Origin: [Ruminococcus] torques ATCC 27756
GTDB taxonomy: Bacteria > Bacillota > Clostridia > Lachnospirales > Lachnospiraceae
Assembly: GCF_000153925.1 (NCBI RefSeq)
Contig: NZ_DS264364.1
Span: 1 to 64,000 of the forward strand
DNA: 64,000 bases
Direction of reading: 5' to 3'
Shown here one piece after another: positions 61,439 through 64,000 of this stretch. A program made the position numbers and the translations under genes. Every line of letters begins with the position of its first letter. Position 1 is the first letter of the stretch. The notes below the pieces were generated by a model. The model ran no database searches, was not told the DNA's origin, and saw only the letters and a program-made list of their open reading frames with translations.

Positions 61439-64000
61439 ATGAAAAATCTCAAGTGGAAGAAAGCAGGTTCGGCAGTTCTTGCTACAGCTTTGGCAGGAAG
61501 CATGGTGTTGCCGGCAACAGCCTACGCACAGGGTGAGATCGTTCAACTGGAAGGGGGAACTTCGACGCAGACAAACACAGCGCCGGAGCAGGTGTTCCTT
61601 AACAAATACAGCGGAACGGTCAGAACGCAGAACTTCAACGATAACTGGAAGTTCTATTTAGGAGACGCAAGCGGAGCGCAGACTCCGGCATTTGACGACT
61701 CCTCATGGGATCAGGTGAACCTGCCGCATGATTACAGTATCGACCAGAAATATTCACAGAAGATGGAGGCGGAAAGCGGATATCTTCCGGGCGGTACAGG
61801 ATGGTACAGAAAAAACTTTACTGTAGACGAGAGCCTGAAAGGTAAGAGAATCAGTATCGACTTCGGCGGCGTTTACATGAATGCAACTATTTATGTAAAC
61901 GGTAAAAAGCTTGGTACACATCCGAACGGATACACACCATTCTCTTTCGATATTACAGATAATGTGAAGTTCGGAAAAGAAAACGTGATTGCCGTTAAAG
62001 TAGATCACCAGACACCGTCAAGCCGTTTTTACTCAGGAAGCGGTATTTACAGAGACGTAGACTTTGTTGTAACCGATACAGTTCATGTAGATAAGAACGG
62101 AACAAAGATTGAGACACCGGATCTGAAAGATCATGCAGATGGAAACAATGTTGCGGTAAAAGTAAAAACAACTGTTGTAAATGAATCCGAGAACAATGCA
62201 TCTGTAAAAGTAAAACATACGATCTATCCGAAAAACGGAACGGCAGAGCAGGCGGTTGGGACATTTGAGACGGAAGTTGCGACTGTGGACAAAGGTAAAT
62301 CAAAAGATGTACAGGCAGATTTTACTGTATCAGGCGTAAAGCTTTGGAGTACGACAACTCCAAATCTCTATACTGTGAAAACAGAAGTCCTTATGGACGG
62401 TACTACAGTTGATACATACGAGACAGATTATGGATTCCGTTATTTTGATTTCAATAATAATACAGGATTCTCTTTGAATGGTCAGAAGATGAAACTTCAG
62501 GGAGTATGTATGCATCATGATCAGGGCGCGCTTGGTTCGGTTGCAAATGACCGCTCTACAGAGCGTCAGGTAGAGATATTGAAAATGATGGGATGTAACT
62601 CTATCCGTGTGACACATAATCCGGCGTCAGACGAATTGATCGATGCATGTAATAAACACGGAATCTTAGTGATCGACGAGGCGTTTGACGGATGGGTAGC
62701 TCCGAAAAACAGTAACTCGAACGATTATTCTAAGTGGTTTAATAAAAAGATTGAAGACGGCAACGAGATCATGGGCGCTGCAGAGAACATGACATGGGCG
62801 CAGTTTGATCTTACAGCAATGATCGAGCGTGGTCAGAACGATCCGGCGATTATTATGTGGTCGCTTGGCAACGAGATGTGGGAAGGAACAGGCGGATACA
62901 GTGATGATTATAAGACTGCTCAGGACAACCTTGTGAAATGGGCAAAGGCGGCAGACACTACACGCCCTGTTACAACCGGAGATAATAAGCTGAAAAGTAA
63001 TGAGACAGGTGCTATTACCCTTGGTCAGGAATTACAGAAAGCCGGTGGAATACATGGTATGAACTACTCTCAGGAGTGGAAAAATCATGCAGGAAAGACT
63101 CATTACGATATGATTCATGAAGCTTATCCTGAATGGTGTATGTATGGCTCTGAGACTGCATCGGCAGTTAATAGCCGAGGCATTTATAAAGGAATGGGTA
63201 GTCAAACAGATTATGGCGATTATGATCTGACATCCTATGATACATCGGCAGTTGGTTGGGGCGCTACGGCAAGCAGCGCATGGTATGAAGTAATCAAGCG
63301 TGATTTTATTGCGGGAGAATATGTATGGACAGGATTTGACTATATCGGAGAACCGACGCCGTGGAATGGAACAGGACAAGGCAAACCGGGTAATGCGTCG
63401 AGATGGCCTGCACCGAAGAGCTCCTATTTTGGAATCGTTGATACTGCCGGACTTCCGAAAGACAGCTATTACTTCTATCAGAGTCAGTGGAATGACAGCG
63501 TGAATACACTTCATATTCTTCCGGCTTGGAATGAAGAAGTTGTATATAAGAAGAGTGGAAATGATGTTCCGGTAGTTGTATACAGCGATGCAAAAAAAGT
63601 AGAACTGTTCTTTACTCCGGCAAGCGGCGGTGAACAGAGATCGCTCGGTGCAAAAGAATTTACAGAAAAGAAGACGACGGCAGGATACACATATCAGATG
63701 TATGAAGGAACTGGAAAGAGCAATACAGAACATGAGAATCTGTACATGACATGGATGGTTCCATATGAAGCCGGAACAATTACCGCAAAAGCGTGGGATA
63801 AAGACGGTAAAGAAATTACAGAGAATCTTCAGGGACGAACATCAGTAACTACAGCAGGTGAAGCTAAAAAATTAAAAGTTGATGTTGATCGAACAAAAAT
63901 TACAGCAAATGGAGAAGATCTTTCTTATTTGACAGTAAGTGTTACTGATGATAAAGGAAATCTTGTACCGAATGCGGATAATAAGGTGACGTTTGAAGTC
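61439..64000 (+). CDS. Secreted GH2 beta-galactosidase-like enzyme (runs off the window)
   Basis: The frame from ATG 61439 is open for 854 codons to the window end. A Sec signal peptide (KWKKAGSAVLATALAGSMVL to a TAYAQG cleavage site) is followed by GH2 sugar-binding, immunoglobulin-like and TIM-barrel domains. The acid/base glutamate lies in SLGNEMWE and the nucleophile in MYGSETASA; a Big/Ig-like domain begins near the end (KITANGEDLSYLTVSVTDD). Length and signal fit large surface or secreted beta-galactosidases of gut Firmicutes acting on host glycans. The ribosome site is weak (AGGGGCGAAAAAG). Confidence 0.92.
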   Translation, partial: MKNLKWKKAGSAVLATALAGSMVLPATAYAQGEIVQLEGGTSTQTNTAPEQVFLNKYSGTVRTQNFNDNWKFYLGDASGAQTPAFDDSSWDQVNLPHDYSIDQKYSQKMEAESGYLPGGTGWYRKNFTVDESLKGKRISIDFGGVYMNATIYVNGKKLGTHPNGYTPFSFDITDNVKFGKENVIAVKVDHQTPSSRFYSGSGIYRDVDFVVTDTVHVDKNGTKIETPDLKDHADGNNVAVKVKTTVVNESENNASVKVKHTIYPKNGTAEQAVGTFETEVATVDKGKSKDVQADFTVSGVKLWSTTTPNLYTVKTEVLMDGTTVDTYETDYGFRYFDFNNNTGFSLNGQKMKLQGVCMHHDQGALGSVANDRSTERQVEILKMMGCNSIRVTHNPASDELIDACNKHGILVIDEAFDGWVAPKNSNSNDYSKWFNKKIEDGNEIMGAAENMTWAQFDLTAMIERGQNDPAIIMWSLGNEMWEGTGGYSDDYKTAQDNLVKWAKAADTTRPVTTGDNKLKSNETGAITLGQELQKAGGIHGMNYSQEWKNHAGKTHYDMIHEAYPEWCMYGSETASAVNSRGIYKGMGSQTDYGDYDLTSYDTSAVGWGATASSAWYEVIKRDFIAGEYVWTGFDYIGEPTPWNGTGQGKPGNASRWPAPKSSYFGIVDTAGLPKDSYYFYQSQWNDSVNTLHILPAWNEEVVYKKSGNDVPVVVYSDAKKVELFFTPASGGEQRSLGAKEFTEKKTTAGYTYQMYEGTGKSNTEHENLYMTWMVPYEAGTITAKAWDKDGKEITENLQGRTSVTTAGEAKKLKVDVDRTKITANGEDLSYLTVSVTDDKGNLVPNADNKVTFEV

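Noticed and set aside
1-64000. CRISPR arrays, tRNA and rRNA genes
   Set aside because: No regularly spaced identical repeats, cloverleaf motifs or rRNA-like conserved blocks were noticed on reading both strands.

Overview
The window is bacterial and fits a gut-dwelling, spore-forming Lachnospiraceae-type Firmicute. The evidence is strong AGGAGG ribosome binding sites, moderate-to-low GC, a galacto-N-biose/lacto-N-biose phosphorylase locus, the tail of the sporulation regulator gene spoIIID, and Clostridiales-type mobile elements. The species cannot be fixed from sequence alone. No rRNA, tRNA or CRISPR array was seen.

Layout. 1-11039 is ordinary chromosome: the end of a sensor kinase and its OmpR-type regulator, a KtrB/KtrA potassium channel, an rRNA/tRNA 2'-O-methyltransferase, ornithine carbamoyltransferase, BirA, an osmoprotectant ABC transporter and a MATE exporter. 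11050-17902 is a sugar locus (AraC regulator, solute-binding lipoprotein, two permeases, a tiny membrane protein, GH112 phosphorylase) for galactosyl-HexNAc disaccharides from mucin or milk glycans. 18069-21783 carries a DUF4190-like protein, a zinc alcohol dehydrogenase, a MerR regulator facing a GNAT gene across a 19-bp-spacer promoter, and a truncated ABC exporter.

21784-27431 is an AT-rich mobile island. It holds a broken phage primase tail, a compact three-gene cassette (sce7726-like nuclease fold, sce7725/beta-family protein, HEPN/RES-type NAD-hydrolase-like protein), and a large serine recombinase whose right end lies inside spoIIID. The recombinase gene is bracketed by 20-bp direct repeats that match at 18 of 20 positions. 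The three-gene cassette is the best candidate for an undescribed defence or toxin system.

27547-44826 is organised around GMP synthase. The 3' end of the first guaA is occupied by a 6.3-kb integrative mobilizable element (repressor, excisionase-like protein, tyrosine integrase, MobC-like protein, RepA-like ATPase, relaxase, TnpV). Next to it is a 4-kb integrase-less cassette for nitrosative stress (hcp, ferredoxin, cupin, Fe-S protein, Crp/Fnr regulator). Both end in the same 126-bp right-end repeat, so this is tandem accretion at one attachment site. A second, shortened guaA follows, whose glutaminase half lacks its catalytic residues.

44872-64000 returns to chromosome: acetyltransferases, an EndoQ-like PHP nuclease, CvfB-like S1 protein, DnaE, PfkA, MurI, cardiolipin synthase, a frameshifted trigger-factor-like lipoprotein, an aldose epimerase, CoaX, DusB and a secreted GH2 beta-galactosidase that runs off the window. 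That enzyme could supply substrates for the sugar locus. A long imperfect inverted-repeat element sits at 46671-46776.
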